Part shown: positions 1 through 9,683 of the stretch, in pieces
Position numbering within the stretch: the stretch's first letter is position 1
Layout: each line of letters starts with the position of its first letter
DNA from: CAIUMH01 sp963758555
GTDB lineage: Bacteria > Actinomycetota > Acidimicrobiia > Acidimicrobiales > RAAP-2
Length of the DNA: 64,000 bases
Assembly: GCA_963758555.1 (NCBI GenBank)
Contig: CAVWVW010000003.1
Location: 744,001-808,000, forward strand
Direction: 5' to 3'
Translations under genes and position numbers: made by a program
The notes under the pieces: model-generated
The model's input: the letters and a program-made list of their open reading frames with translations, nothing else
What the model was told of the DNA's origin: nothing
Databases searched by the model: none

Positions 1-1134
1 GAAGGCGCCGATCCTCGACGTGAGGTGGCCTGGATGGAGCGCATCGCCGAGGCTGACTCGGAGATCCACGATCCGGTCAAGTTCCTTGAGGCGCTCAAGG
101 TCGACCTCGAGCAAGACGAGGTCTACGTCTTCACCCCGAAGGGCCGGGTCATCTCGCTCTCTGCGCGCTCGACCCCGGTCGACTTCGCCTACGCCGTGCA
201 CACCGAGATCGGGCACCGCTGCATCGGGGCTCGGGTCAACGGCCGACTGGTGCCGCTCGACACCAAGCTGGTCTCCGCGGACACCGTCGAGATCTTCACC
301 TCCAAGGCCGAGTCAGCCGGGCCCTCGCGAGACTGGCTGGGTTTCGTGGCGTCGTCGCGGGCGCGCAACAAGATCCGCCAGTGGTTCACCCGGGAGCGGC
401 GTGAGGACGCCATCGAGCAGGGCCGAGAGGAGGTCTCGAAGGCCCTTCGCCGCGAGGCCATCCCGATCAGGACCACCCTCAGCTCGACGGCGCTCTCCCA
501 GGTGGCCTCTGATCTCAACCTCGACGGGCTCGAGGCGCTGTTCGCTGCGGTCGGCGAGGGGCAGATCTCGGCCCAGTCGGTGGTCCAGCGCGTCGGGCGA
601 GAGATGCGTGGCGGCGACGAGGACCAGCTGCCCACGACGGCCACGAGCACGACCAGGGCACCGAGGCGCGAGTCGACCGGCGTCTACGTCGAGGGCCTCG
701 ACGACGTCATGGTCCACCTGGCGCGGTGCTGCACGCCGGTGCCGGGCGACGAGATCATCGGGTTCGTCACGATGGGACGAGGGGTCTCGGTGCACCGCAC
801 CGATTGCTCGAACGCCGCGGGCCTGGCCCGCAGCTCAGAGGAGCGCCTGATCGAGGTCGAGTGGGACGCCACCAGCGTCGGGGTCTTCAGGGCCGTGCTC
901 GAGGTCATGGCCTTCGATCGCTCGCGCTTGTTGGCGGACGTGACCCAGGTGGTCTCCGAGCACCACCTCAACATCATCTCGGCCCGCACGGTCACCACCG
1001 CTGATCGGGTCAGCCGCATGACCTTCGAGATCGAGCTGGCGGACCCAGCTCACCTCGACAGCCTCTTGGGCTCGCTCAAGCGGCTCGATGGCGTCTTCGA
1101 CGCCTATCGCCAGCTGCCCGGTGCGCGAGGCTGA
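1..1134 (+). CDS. relA: RelA/SpoT-type (p)ppGpp synthetase/hydrolase, C-terminal part
   Basis: Makes and degrades the alarmone (p)ppGpp. Only the regulatory C-terminal half lies in the window: the frame is open from base 1 and gives 377 residues, so the catalytic HD and synthetase domains are upstream. A TGS domain begins near fragment residue 39 (VYVFTPKGRVISL, then STPVDFAYAVHTEIGH). A zinc-finger-like RIS region follows near residue 239 (ARCCTPVPGDE, then HRTDCSNA). An ACT domain closes the protein from about residue 294. The order TGS-RIS-ACT is that of long bifunctional Rel enzymes. It stops four bases before hisS, the order known from mycobacteria (relA then hisS). Which catalytic activities are retained cannot be judged here. 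Confidence 0.95.
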   Translation, partial: EGADPRREVAWMERIAEADSEIHDPVKFLEALKVDLEQDEVYVFTPKGRVISLSARSTPVDFAYAVHTEIGHRCIGARVNGRLVPLDTKLVSADTVEIFTSKAESAGPSRDWLGFVASSRARNKIRQWFTRERREDAIEQGREEVSKALRREAIPIRTTLSSTALSQVASDLNLDGLEALFAAVGEGQISAQSVVQRVGREMRGGDEDQLPTTATSTTRAPRRESTGVYVEGLDDVMVHLARCCTPVPGDEIIGFVTMGRGVSVHRTDCSNAAGLARSSEERLIEVEWDATSVGVFRAVLEVMAFDRSRLLADVTQVVSEHHLNIISARTVTTADRVSRMTFEIELADPAHLDSLLGSLKRLDGVFDAYRQLPGARG

Positions 1135-1138
1135 ACCA

Positions 1139-2415
1139 ATGAGTGAAGAGCACGGTCCTCCTCGCGCCCCGACGGGCACCCACGACGTCATGCCTCCCGA
1201 GAGCAGCCGCTGGGAGGCGCTCTTGGCGCTCTTCGCCGAGCTGGCCGAGCGCTACGGCTTCCACATGGTCCACACGCCGCTGTTCGAGGACGCGCGGGTC
1301 TTCCAGCGGGGCATCGGTGCCACCTCCGAGGTGGTGGGCAAGGAGATGTACGAGTTCACCGACCGGGGGGACGCCAGCTGGCCCTGCGGCCCGAGGGCAC
1401 GGCCTCGATCGTGCGAGCCTTCGTCCAACACCATCCGGCCATCCCGTTTCGAGCGTGGTACGCCACGCCTTCGTTCCGCTACGAGCGACCGCAGGCTGGC
1501 CGCTATCGCCAGCATCACCAGGTGGGCGTCGAGGCACTTGGGACCGAGGACCCTGACGTCGACGTCGAGGTCATCTCGCTCGCTCAGCGCTTCTTTGAGT
1601 CCTTAGGGCTCAGCCGCTTCAGCCTCCGGGTCAACTCGATGGGGGACCAGGCGTGTCGACCCGCCTACATCGACCAGCTGCGCTCATTCCTCGCCGAGCA
1701 CCAGAGCCTCCTGTGCGACGAGCACGCCGAGCGCTACAAGGACAACCCGCTTCGCGTCCTCGACTGCAAGAAGCCCGGCTGCCTGGCGGCCACCGAGGGT
1801 GCGCCGATGCTGATCGACTCGCTCTGCGAGCCCTGTCGAAGCCACCACCAGCGCGTCTTGGAGGGCCTCGCAGCCGACGGGATCAGCGCTCGCGCCGATG
1901 ATCGCCTGGTCAGGGGGTTCGACTACTACACGAGGACCACCTTCGAGTTTGCCTCCGAAGCGCTCGAGGGGGCGCAGAACGCCATCGGTGGTGGTGGTCG
2001 CTATGACGGGCTCGTCGAGCTCTTGGGCGGACCGCCGACCCCGGGGATCGGTTTCGGGATCGGGATCGAGCGTGTGCTCTTGGCGTGTGACGCTGAGGCG
2101 CAGTTTGCCGTTGATCAGCCGAGCCCTGTGGCCTTCGTCATCGACGTGACCGGGGGAGCGGCCGCTCGGGACCTCGTGGCGGCGCTTCGTCGCCTGGGTC
2201 TCTACGTCGAGCGCTCCTATGGGCATCGCTCGCTCAAGGCCCAGTTCAAGGCCGCTGATCGCTCGGGCGCGCAGATGGCGCTCCTCATCGGCTCGGAGGA
2301 GCTGGCACAGGAGTCCGTTACCATCCGGGCGCTGCGAGATGAGCGCTCGCAGACCACGCTGGCGATCAGGGATCTCCTGGAGGGCGTGGAGACGACAGGA
2401 GAGATCACGTGGTGA
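1139..2415 (+). CDS. hisS: histidyl-tRNA synthetase (one-base frameshift)
   Basis: Class II synthetase that charges tRNA-His. The N-terminal frame begins at ATG 1139 (MSEEHGPPRAPTGTHDV) and runs through GKEMYEFTDRG. The remainder (RPEGTASIVRAFVQHHP, then FRYERPQAGRYRQHHQ and the RGFDYYTRTTFE motif) lies in another frame. The break is a run of six G at 1365-1370; a seventh G would restore DRGGRQLALRPEG and a 425-residue protein, the usual length. The anticodon-binding domain is at the C-terminus (GHRSLKAQFKAADRSGA). The stop overlaps the aspS start. The gene is essential, so a homopolymer miscount is more likely than a real lesion. Confidence 0.93.
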
Positions 2416-4184
2416 GCAGTGACGACGGAGCCTTGGGCAACCTCGAGGCGACTGCCCTGCGCGATGGCCTCTGCGCCTCGTTGAGCCTCGACGATCTGGG
2501 TCGGACGGTCCGGCTCTGCGGCTGGGTCTCGAGGCGGCGCGAGCATGGCGAGCACCTCGCCTTCGTCGACCTGCGCGACCACACCGGGATCATCCAGTGC
2601 GTCATCGACGGCAGCGTCGACGTGCGTTCCGAGTACGTCCTCCAGGTCACCGGCACCGTGCGACGCCGGCCCGAGGGCACCATCAACGAGAAGCTCGTCA
2701 CCGGGGAGATCGAGCTCGGCGACTGCCAGGTCGAGGTGCTCGCCGCGGCCGAGCCCCCGCCCTTCAGCCTCGACGACCGAGCGGAGGTCGACGAGCAGAT
2801 CCGCCTCCGCTATCGCTTCTTGGATCTGCGGCGACCGAGGCTCCAGCGCAACCTGCGGGTGCGGGCGGCGGTCAACCGGGCGATCCGCTCGTCGATGGAC
2901 GCCCAGGGCTTCGTCGAGGTTGAGACGCCCATCCTCTGGGCGCCCACCCCCGAGGGAGCCCGAGAGTTCGCCGTGCCGAGCCGCCTGCACCACGGTTCGT
3001 TCTACGTCTTGCCCCAGAGCCCCCAGCTGGCCAAGCAGGTGCTGATGGTGGGCGGCGTCGACCGCTACTACCAGATCGCTCGCTGCATGCGAGATGAGGA
3101 TCTGCGCGCCGACCGCCAGTTCGAGTTCACCCAGCTGGACCTCGAGGCGTCGTTCGTCTCCCAGGATGACGTCTTGCGCTTCGTCTCCGCCGCCGTCGTC
3201 GAGGCGGCCGAGGCCGCCACCGGCGTGCGGCCGGGAGCGATCCCATCGATGACGTGGCACGAGGCGATCGACCGCTACGGCAGCGACAAGCCTGACCTGC
3301 GCGTCGAGATCGAGCTCACCGACCTCTCGGCCCTCTTCGAGGGCTCCGAGGTCCGCGCGTTCGCAGCCCCCGTGGTCAAGGCGCTGCGCCTCCCTGGCGG
3401 TGCGGGGACGTCTCGCAGCCAGCTCGACACCTGGACCGCTCGAGCCAAGGCCCAGGGCGCAGGAGGCCTGGCGTGGTTCCGCGTCGTGGCGTCGGAGGAC
3501 GAGCTGGGGCTCGACTCCCCGCTCGATCGCTTCTTGTCGGACGATGAGCGCCGGGGCATCCTCGGCGCCACAGGAGCCGAGGTCGGTGACCTCATCTTGT
3601 GCGTGGCTGATGAGTGGCGCCGGGCCTCAGAGATCCTGGGTGAGCTGCGAGCGACGCTCCTCTCACCTCCCGTGGGTGACGGCGCGATGCGCTACGTCTG
3701 GGTCGTCGACTTCCCGATGTTCGACGGGACCGATGCCGAGGGCAACCCTGCCGCGGCGCACCACCCCTTCACCATGCCGCATCTCGACGACCTCGAGCTC
3801 TTGGAGACCGATCCAGCGTCGGTGCGAAGCCAGGCCTATGACCTGGTCCTCAACGGCTGGGAGCTGGGCTCCGGCTCGGTTCGAATCCATCGAGGCGACA
3901 TCCAGCGGCGGGTGTTCCGAGCGCTCGGCATCTCGGACGAGGACGCCGAGGAGCGCTTCGGCTTCCTGCTCGGCGCCTTCCGCTACGGCGCACCACCTCA
4001 CGCTGGCTTCGCCTTCGGGATCGATCGCCTGGTGGCGATCATGGTGGGGGAGGAGAACATCCGAGAGGTCATCGCCTTCCCGAAGACCCAGTCGGGCACT
4101 GATCTGATGACCGGTGCTCCAGCCCCGATCGCGCCGCGTGCCCTCGCTGATCTCGGACTTCGGCCGACACCCACCCCGACGTGA
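2409..4184 (+). CDS. aspS: aspartyl-tRNA synthetase
   Basis: Class IIb synthetase that charges tRNA-Asp; 591 residues from GTG 2409 (GTG 2412 is also possible), a normal bacterial length. The N-terminal OB-fold anticodon-binding domain includes LCGWVSRRREHGEHLAFVDL. The catalytic core shows RYRFLDLRRPRLQRN (motif 1), FYVLPQSPQLAKQ and RDEDLRADRQFEFTQLD (motif 2), and GFAFGIDRLVAI (motif 3). The bacterial GAD insertion domain lies between motifs 2 and 3. It overlaps hisS by 7 bases and rarA by 4 (GTGA), so the three are probably co-transcribed and translationally coupled. Whether it also charges tRNA-Asn cannot be read from the sequence. Confidence 0.97.
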   Translation: MVSSDDGALGNLEATALRDGLCASLSLDDLGRTVRLCGWVSRRREHGEHLAFVDLRDHTGIIQCVIDGSVDVRSEYVLQVTGTVRRRPEGTINEKLVTGEIELGDCQVEVLAAAEPPPFSLDDRAEVDEQIRLRYRFLDLRRPRLQRNLRVRAAVNRAIRSSMDAQGFVEVETPILWAPTPEGAREFAVPSRLHHGSFYVLPQSPQLAKQVLMVGGVDRYYQIARCMRDEDLRADRQFEFTQLDLEASFVSQDDVLRFVSAAVVEAAEAATGVRPGAIPSMTWHEAIDRYGSDKPDLRVEIELTDLSALFEGSEVRAFAAPVVKALRLPGGAGTSRSQLDTWTARAKAQGAGGLAWFRVVASEDELGLDSPLDRFLSDDERRGILGATGAEVGDLILCVADEWRRASEILGELRATLLSPPVGDGAMRYVWVVDFPMFDGTDAEGNPAAAHHPFTMPHLDDLELLETDPASVRSQAYDLVLNGWELGSGSVRIHRGDIQRRVFRALGISDEDAEERFGFLLGAFRYGAPPHAGFAFGIDRLVAIMVGEENIREVIAFPKTQSGTDLMTGAPAPIAPRALADLGLRPTPTPT

Positions 4185-5494
4185 GCGACGACCTCTTCGC
4201 CGCCCAAGCCTCCAAGCGCTTGGCGGCGAGAGGACCCCTGGCGGCACGCCTTCGGCCGAAGAGCCTCGACGAGGTCGTGGGCCAGGCCCACCTCGTCGGT
4301 CCTGACGGCGCGCTCCGGCTGCTGGCCGAGCAGGACCGGCTGACCTCGGTGATCCTGTGGGGTCCACCGGGGTCGGGCAAGACCACGATGGCGTCGCTCC
4401 TGGCGGCCGCCTCGACGAAGGAGTTCATCGCTCTCTCGGCGGTCTCCTCTGGCGTCAAAGACGTCAGGGAGGTCCTCGACGGCGCACGCCAGCGCCTCGG
4501 TGAGCAGGGTCAAGGCACCGTGCTCTTCCTCGATGAGGTCCATCGCTTTAACAAAGCCCAGCAAGACCTCCTCCTGCCGTCGGTCGAAGAGGGCCTGATC
4601 GTGCTGATCGGAGCCACCACCGAGAACCCCTACTTCGAGGTGAATGCGCCGCTGCTGAGCCGATCGACCTTGTGGCGCCTGGCGCCCCTGTCGCCCGACG
4701 ACCTCCGGACGCTGGCGGGGCGCGGCTTGGCGGTGGAGGGAGCGGAGGCCGACGCCGAGGCCCTCGAGCTGCTGGTCAGCTCGGCTGACGGTGACGCCCG
4801 GGCGCTGCTCACCACGCTCGAGGTGGCGGTGGCCCTGGCCGACGCACGTCGAGGCGAGGCGGGGACCAGCTCGCTGAGCGCCAAGGACGTCGTCGACGCG
4901 CGCGACGGCCGGGTGCTCCACCAGGGGGCCGATGAGCACTACGACCAGGTCTCCGCCATGATCAAGTCGATCAGAGGCTCCGACCCCGACGCCGGCCTCT
5001 ACTGGATGGCGCGGCTGCTCGAGGCTGGGGAGAGCGCTCGCTTCGTGGCTCGCCGCCTCGTCATCTTGGCCTCGGAGGACATCGGCATGGCCGATCCGCT
5101 GAGCTTGCTGGTCGCTGAGGCGGCGGCCCAGGCCGTCGAGCACGTCGGCTTGCCTGAAGCGCAGCTGAACCTGGCCCAGGCGGTGGTCCACCTGGCGACC
5201 GCTCCGAAGTCCAACCGGGTCACCGCCGCCTTGGGCGCGGCGTTCGAGGACGTCCGCAAAGGGCCCATGACCTCGGTGCCGGCGCACCTGCGTGACGCGC
5301 ACTACAAGGGAGCGGGCGAGCTGGGCCACGGTGCGGGCTACGCCTACCCGCACGACACCCCCGAAGGCTGGGTGGCCCAGCGCTACCTCCCCGAGGAGCT
5401 CGGCGAGCGGCGCTACTACCTGCCGTCGACCCACGGCCGAGAGGCGAGGGTGCTCTCGTGGATCGAAGAGGCGTCCTCGAGCGAGCCTGGGTGA
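4181..5494 (+). CDS. rarA: replication-associated recombination protein A (RarA/MgsA AAA+ ATPase)
   Basis: AAA+ ATPase of the clamp-loader clade that acts at stalled replication forks. The 437-residue protein begins at GTG 4181, inside the aspS stop (GTGA overlap). Visible motifs are Walker A GPPGSGKTT near residue 63, Walker B VLFLDEVHRFNK near residue 115, and sensor 1 IGATTENPYFEVN. The C-terminal tetramerisation region includes SDPDAGLYWMARLLEAGE and ends with YLPEELGERRYY, both typical of RarA. The position between aspS and alaS is conserved in actinobacteria. Confidence 0.95.
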   Translation: MSDDLFAAQASKRLAARGPLAARLRPKSLDEVVGQAHLVGPDGALRLLAEQDRLTSVILWGPPGSGKTTMASLLAAASTKEFIALSAVSSGVKDVREVLDGARQRLGEQGQGTVLFLDEVHRFNKAQQDLLLPSVEEGLIVLIGATTENPYFEVNAPLLSRSTLWRLAPLSPDDLRTLAGRGLAVEGAEADAEALELLVSSADGDARALLTTLEVAVALADARRGEAGTSSLSAKDVVDARDGRVLHQGADEHYDQVSAMIKSIRGSDPDAGLYWMARLLEAGESARFVARRLVILASEDIGMADPLSLLVAEAAAQAVEHVGLPEAQLNLAQAVVHLATAPKSNRVTAALGAAFEDVRKGPMTSVPAHLRDAHYKGAGELGHGAGYAYPHDTPEGWVAQRYLPEELGERRYYLPSTHGREARVLSWIEEASSSEPG

Positions 5495-5523
5495 CGCGCA
5501 GGGGGCCCACGGCAGCCCACCGG

Positions 5524-5529
5524 TAGGCT
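5524..5529 (+). promoter_or_regulatory. leaderless -10 box of alaS
   Basis: TAGGCT ends seven bases before ATG 5537, so transcription probably starts at or next to the start codon. No clear -35 element is visible. Confidence 0.6.
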
Positions 5530-5536
5530 TGTCCGG

Positions 5537-8101
5537 ATGGACGCCTCCCAGCTTCGACGCGCCTTTCTCGAGTTCTTCGAGCGCCACGACCACCAGATCG
5601 TGCCGTCCGCGTCGCTGATCCCCCACGATCCGAGCGTCCTGTTCACCATCGCCGGCATGGTGCCGTTCAAGCCCTACTTCGTCGGCGAGGAGCCCGCACC
5701 CTGGCCCCGGGCCACCTCGGTCCAGAAGTGCTTCCGCACGGTGGACATCGACCTCATCGGCACGACGACGAGGCACTGCACGTTCTTCGAGATGCTGGGG
5801 AACTTCAGCTTCGGTGACTACTTCAAGCACGGAGCCATCACGATGGCCTGGGAGCTCATCACCGAGGTCTTGGGCCTTGAGGCCGACCGGCTCTGGGTGA
5901 CCGTCCACGAGACCGATGACGAGGCCGCTGAGCTCTGGCGAGACAGCGTCGGTCTCGATCCCTCGCGGATCCAGCGGCTGGGCAAGGACAACTTCTGGCG
6001 GATGGGTGACACCGGTCCCTGCGGGCCCTCGTCAGAGATCTTCTTCGACAAAGGTGCTCAGTTCGGTGCGGACGGAGGACCTGCCCACGGGGGCGATGAG
6101 CGCTTCGTCGAGATCTGGAACCTCGTCTTCATGCAGTTCAACGCCGAGATCGACGGCTCGCTGACGCCCCTGCCGAAGACCAACATCGACACCGGGGCCG
6201 GCCTCGAGCGACTCGTGCCGATCTTGAACGGGACGGACTCGGTGTTCGCCACCGACTCGTTTGCTGGCCTGCTCGAAGCGGCCCAGTCGATGACCGGCGT
6301 GGCGTACGGCGCCGAGCACGACAGCGACGTGGCGCTTCGGATCATGGCTGATCACGGTCGGGCCATGACGATGCTGGTCGCCGACGGTGTCCTCCCCTCC
6401 AACGAGGGTCGGGGCTACGTGCTGCGGCGCCTGGTGCGTCGAGCGGTCCTCGCCGCCCAGCGGGCGGGTGCCTCCTCGGCGGTGACCCCTGGCTTGGTGG
6501 CGGCCACGGTGGCGTCGCTGGGCGACACCTATGAGACGCTCCGTCGAGACCAGGACCTGATCAGCTCGATCGTCGAGCGTGAGGAGAGCGGCTTCTTCGC
6601 CACGCTGCGCGCCGGGATGGCCCTGCTTGACGAGGCCGCCGCACCCCTCGAGGGCACCGAGCAGGCGCAGGTCCCCGGCGAGGTGGCCTTCCGGCTTCAC
6701 GACACCCACGGCTTTCCCATCGAGCTCACCGAAGAGCTGCTGGCCGAGCGTCACCTGGGTGTCGACCGAGAGGGCTTCGACCGACTCATGGCCGAGCAGC
6801 GCGAGCGCGCCCGGAAGGCCGCCAGGGCGCCGAGAGCCGCCGACGAGGCCGCCTATCGCTCGATCGTCGACGCCGAGGGCCCGACGGTCTTCGTCGGTCG
6901 CACGAGAGACGACTACAGCGTCCCTGCCCGCGTGGTGGGCGTCCTCGCTGGCAGCGACGGGGTCCAGGAGATCTTCTTGGATCGCACGCCCTTCTACGCC
7001 GAGAGTGGTGGCCAGGTGGGTGACACCGGCGTCATCGAGACGGCCACCGGCTCCGCGGAGATCGTCGAGACGATCGCGCCGACCCCTGGGCTTCATGCCC
7101 ATCGGGCCAAGGTCACCGGTGAGATCATCGTGGGCCAGGACGCGCTGGCCACCATCGATGGCCCGCGACGCGAGTCGCTGCGGCGCAACCACACGGCCAC
7201 GCACCTGCTCCACTGGGCCCTGCGCGAGGTGCTGGGCGACCACGTCCGCCAGCAAGGCTCGCTGGTCGCACCGGATCGGCTTCGCTTCGACTTCAGCCAT
7301 CACGGGGCTCCGAGCGACGAGGAGCTGGGCGAGGTGACGCGCCTCGTCAACCTCCAGGTGCTCTCTGATGAGCCGGTCGAGACGACCGAGACCTCGAGGG
7401 CCGAGGCAGAGCAGCTCGGTGCCATCGCGTTCTTCGGCGACAAGTACGGGGAGCGGGTGCGCGTCATCCGCGCCGGGGCCCAGAGCCTCGAGTTCTGCGG
7501 CGGCACCCACGTCGACGCGCTGGGCGCGATCGGCTCGTTCCAGATCATCTCGGAGGGCTCGATCGGCTCGAACACCCGGCGGATCGAGGCGGTCACCGGC
7601 ATGGAGAGCCTCGAGCGGTCGCTCGGCTCTCGTACCTTGGTCGAGCAAGCAGCGTCTGCGCTCAAGACGGAGCCTGACGGCCTCTTGGAGGCCATCGAGC
7701 GCTCCCTCGAGCGGACCAAGCTGCTCGAGCGAGAGCGAGATGCGCTCCGGCAAGCCGGCGTCGAGGCCGAGGCGGCCGAGCTGGTCGCCGGCGCCGACGG
7801 GGTCGTCCTCGTCTCGAGCGTGCTCGAGCGTGGCCCCGATGAGCTGCGCCAGCTGACGAGCAGCGTCCTTCGTCGTGGTTCCCTCGAGGCCGTGGTGCTC
7901 GGCTCGATCGCTGGCGGAAAGGTGTCGATCGCTGTGGCCACCGACGGCAGCCGAGACGCCAAGGAGCTCGTCAAGCAGCTCGGACCCATGATCGGGGGCG
8001 GCGGTGGCGGCTCGCCCGAGCTGGCGCTGGCCGGAGGCAAGCGCCCTGAGGGCCTCGACGAGGCGCTGCAGGCCGCCGGGGTCATCCTCGGAGGGTCGTG
8101 A
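5537..8101 (+). CDS. alaS: alanyl-tRNA synthetase
   Basis: Charges tRNA-Ala and edits mischarged Ser and Gly; 854 residues from ATG 5537, close to the family norm. The aminoacylation core shows LFTIAGMVPFKPYF, RHCTFFEMLGNFSFGDYFK and NTDIG-like NIDTGAGLERL. The editing domain carries the zinc motif in two parts, NHTATHLLHWAL and FCGGTHVDALGAIG. A C-terminal DHHA1-like region ends GGGGGGSPELALAGG. A leaderless promoter precedes it, and the last 4 bases overlap ruvX, so it heads an alaS-ruvX-mltG-aroE-SEDS unit. Confidence 0.97.
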   Translation: MDASQLRRAFLEFFERHDHQIVPSASLIPHDPSVLFTIAGMVPFKPYFVGEEPAPWPRATSVQKCFRTVDIDLIGTTTRHCTFFEMLGNFSFGDYFKHGAITMAWELITEVLGLEADRLWVTVHETDDEAAELWRDSVGLDPSRIQRLGKDNFWRMGDTGPCGPSSEIFFDKGAQFGADGGPAHGGDERFVEIWNLVFMQFNAEIDGSLTPLPKTNIDTGAGLERLVPILNGTDSVFATDSFAGLLEAAQSMTGVAYGAEHDSDVALRIMADHGRAMTMLVADGVLPSNEGRGYVLRRLVRRAVLAAQRAGASSAVTPGLVAATVASLGDTYETLRRDQDLISSIVEREESGFFATLRAGMALLDEAAAPLEGTEQAQVPGEVAFRLHDTHGFPIELTEELLAERHLGVDREGFDRLMAEQRERARKAARAPRAADEAAYRSIVDAEGPTVFVGRTRDDYSVPARVVGVLAGSDGVQEIFLDRTPFYAESGGQVGDTGVIETATGSAEIVETIAPTPGLHAHRAKVTGEIIVGQDALATIDGPRRESLRRNHTATHLLHWALREVLGDHVRQQGSLVAPDRLRFDFSHHGAPSDEELGEVTRLVNLQVLSDEPVETTETSRAEAEQLGAIAFFGDKYGERVRVIRAGAQSLEFCGGTHVDALGAIGSFQIISEGSIGSNTRRIEAVTGMESLERSLGSRTLVEQAASALKTEPDGLLEAIERSLERTKLLERERDALRQAGVEAEAAELVAGADGVVLVSSVLERGPDELRQLTSSVLRRGSLEAVVLGSIAGGKVSIAVATDGSRDAKELVKQLGPMIGGGGGGSPELALAGGKRPEGLDEALQAAGVILGGS

Positions 8102-8532
8102 GTGCGACGATGACCGTCAGCGGTCGAGTGCTCGCCCTCGATCCAGGCTCCAAGCGTGTGGGGGTCGCGGTGAGCGACACGTCGCGGACGATGGCGTTTC
8201 CTCGCCCGGCGCTGGCGGCAGGCGACAGCCTCGTGTCGGCCGTGGTCTCCCTCGTCGACGAGGAGGAGGCCTCCTTGGTCGTGGTGGGCTTGCCTCGATC
8301 GCTCTCGGGCGCAGAGGGGACGTCTGCCACGCTGGCGCGGGCGCTGGCCGCCTCGCTCACGGAGGCTCTCGCCCCTCTGGGCATCGGCGTCGAGGTCCAC
8401 GATGAGCGACTGACCACGGTCCAGGCGAGCCGAGCGCTCAAGGCAGCGGGCCACAGCGCTCGCTCGCTCAAGGGCTCAGTGGACTCGGCTGCGGCCACGG
8501 TCCTCTTGGAGTCGTGGATGGCTGGCCGATGA
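8098..8532 (+). CDS. ruvX: Holliday junction resolvase-like protein RuvX (YqgF)
   Basis: RNase H-fold nuclease of the YqgF family, implicated in pre-16S rRNA 5' maturation and sometimes called a Holliday junction resolvase. 144 residues from GTG 8098, which overlaps the alaS stop. Motifs: RVLALDPGSKRVGVAVSD with the first metal-binding Asp; VVVGLPRSLSG; VHDERLTTVQA; and a late Asp in GSVDSAAATVLLE. The order alaS-ruvX-mltG is conserved in actinobacteria. Its stop overlaps the mltG start in an ATGA. Confidence 0.93.
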   Translation: MSATMTVSGRVLALDPGSKRVGVAVSDTSRTMAFPRPALAAGDSLVSAVVSLVDEEEASLVVVGLPRSLSGAEGTSATLARALAASLTEALAPLGIGVEVHDERLTTVQASRALKAAGHSARSLKGSVDSAAATVLLESWMAGR

Positions 8533-9680
8533 CAGAGCCGTACGACGACGAGCTGCCGCGCGCTGGAGGCGAGGAGCCCGAGAGCTTTGAGCCCGAGAGC
8601 TTTGAGCCCGAGGGCGACGAGCTCGAGCACGACGAGACGCCTCGTGCGCCGACGCCCCGCCCGCGGCGCCGACGGCGCCGGAGCAAGGCTGTGCGCTGGG
8701 TGGCGCTCGTGATCGCCCTGGTGCTGGTGGCCGGCGTGGCGTTCTACGAGGTCTCCTCGCACCCCTTCGGTGGTCCGGGCAAGCCCGTGACGATCGAGGT
8801 GACCAAGGGCGAGTCGTACTCCTCGGCGGTCAACGCCTTTGCTCACGAAGGGGTGCTCTCGAGCGCCTTCGCATTCCGCATCTACTCAACGATCCACGGC
8901 TCGCCCTCGCTGCTCCCCGGGTTCTACACCGCCCCCAAGAACTCGACCTTCGGGGCGGTCCATGCCCTCTTGAGCGCGGGGCCGAACACCAGCGCCCTGG
9001 ACCTGCCGGCTGGCTTCACCCTTCAAGAGACGGCGGATCGACTGGGCACGGTCTCGAGCACCGCCTTCGCCAACCAGTTCGCCGCCCTCTTGCGCTCAGG
9101 AGCGGTCCGATCACCCTTCGAACCCACCGGCACGAACAACCTGGAAGGGCTCGTGGCGCCGGGCACCTACCTGCTGCCTCCCTCCCTGACCCCGAGAGCG
9201 CTCCTCGAGTCGATGGTCCGTCGCTTCGTGGCCCTGGCCGCCTCGGTGGGGCTGGTTCCGAGCACAAGTCGCGCAGGCCTCGACAGCTACCAGCTGGCCA
9301 CGGCTGCCTCCGTCGTCGAGAAGGAGGGCTACCTGGACAAGAACATGCCCCAGGTGGCCCGCGTCATCCTGAACCGGCTCGATCGCGCCATGCCGCTCCA
9401 GATGGACTCGACCGTGCTCTACGCCCTCGGCCAAGACGGGGGCCAGGTGACCGCGGCCGACGAGCACTACAACTCGCCGTACAACTCGTACCTGCACGCG
9501 GGCCTGCCGCCGACACCGATCTGCACGTCCTCGCGCGCAGCGCTGAGTGCCACCATGAACCCTCCTGAGGGCGCTTGGCTCTTCTTCACCCTGGTCTCGA
9601 AGGACGGGACCATGGCCTTCTCCGACACCTTTGACGAGCAGCTGGCCAACGAGGCCATCGCTGCGAAGAACGGGATCTGA
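8529..9680 (+). CDS. mltG: endolytic murein transglycosylase MltG (YceG-like)
   Basis: Membrane-anchored lytic transglycosylase that cleaves nascent peptidoglycan strands. I chose ATG 8529 (ATGA overlap with ruvX), which gives 383 residues. The acidic cytoplasmic tail holds a short repeat (EPESF twice, then EPEGD), followed by an arginine-rich stretch and one transmembrane helix near residues 55-75 (ALVIALVLVAGVAFYEV). The catalytic motif TAASVVEKEGYL is near residue 260, followed by MPLQMDSTVLYALG and the YNSPYNSYLHAGLPPTPI block typical of YceG. It is separated from aroE by three bases. Confidence 0.93.
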   Translation: MTEPYDDELPRAGGEEPESFEPESFEPEGDELEHDETPRAPTPRPRRRRRRSKAVRWVALVIALVLVAGVAFYEVSSHPFGGPGKPVTIEVTKGESYSSAVNAFAHEGVLSSAFAFRIYSTIHGSPSLLPGFYTAPKNSTFGAVHALLSAGPNTSALDLPAGFTLQETADRLGTVSSTAFANQFAALLRSGAVRSPFEPTGTNNLEGLVAPGTYLLPPSLTPRALLESMVRRFVALAASVGLVPSTSRAGLDSYQLATAASVVEKEGYLDKNMPQVARVILNRLDRAMPLQMDSTVLYALGQDGGQVTAADEHYNSPYNSYLHAGLPPTPICTSSRAALSATMNPPEGAWLFFTLVSKDGTMAFSDTFDEQLANEAIAAKNGI

Positions 9681-9683
9681 GAC

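Noticed and set aside
5495..5536. T-box or other leader regulation upstream of alaS
   Set aside because: The gap is 42 bases and the -10 box leaves no leader.
8574..8616. Short DNA repeat in mltG as a possible mobile or CRISPR-like repeat
   Set aside because: It is only two in-frame copies coding EPESF in an acidic tail; no array or spacer structure exists here or elsewhere in the window.
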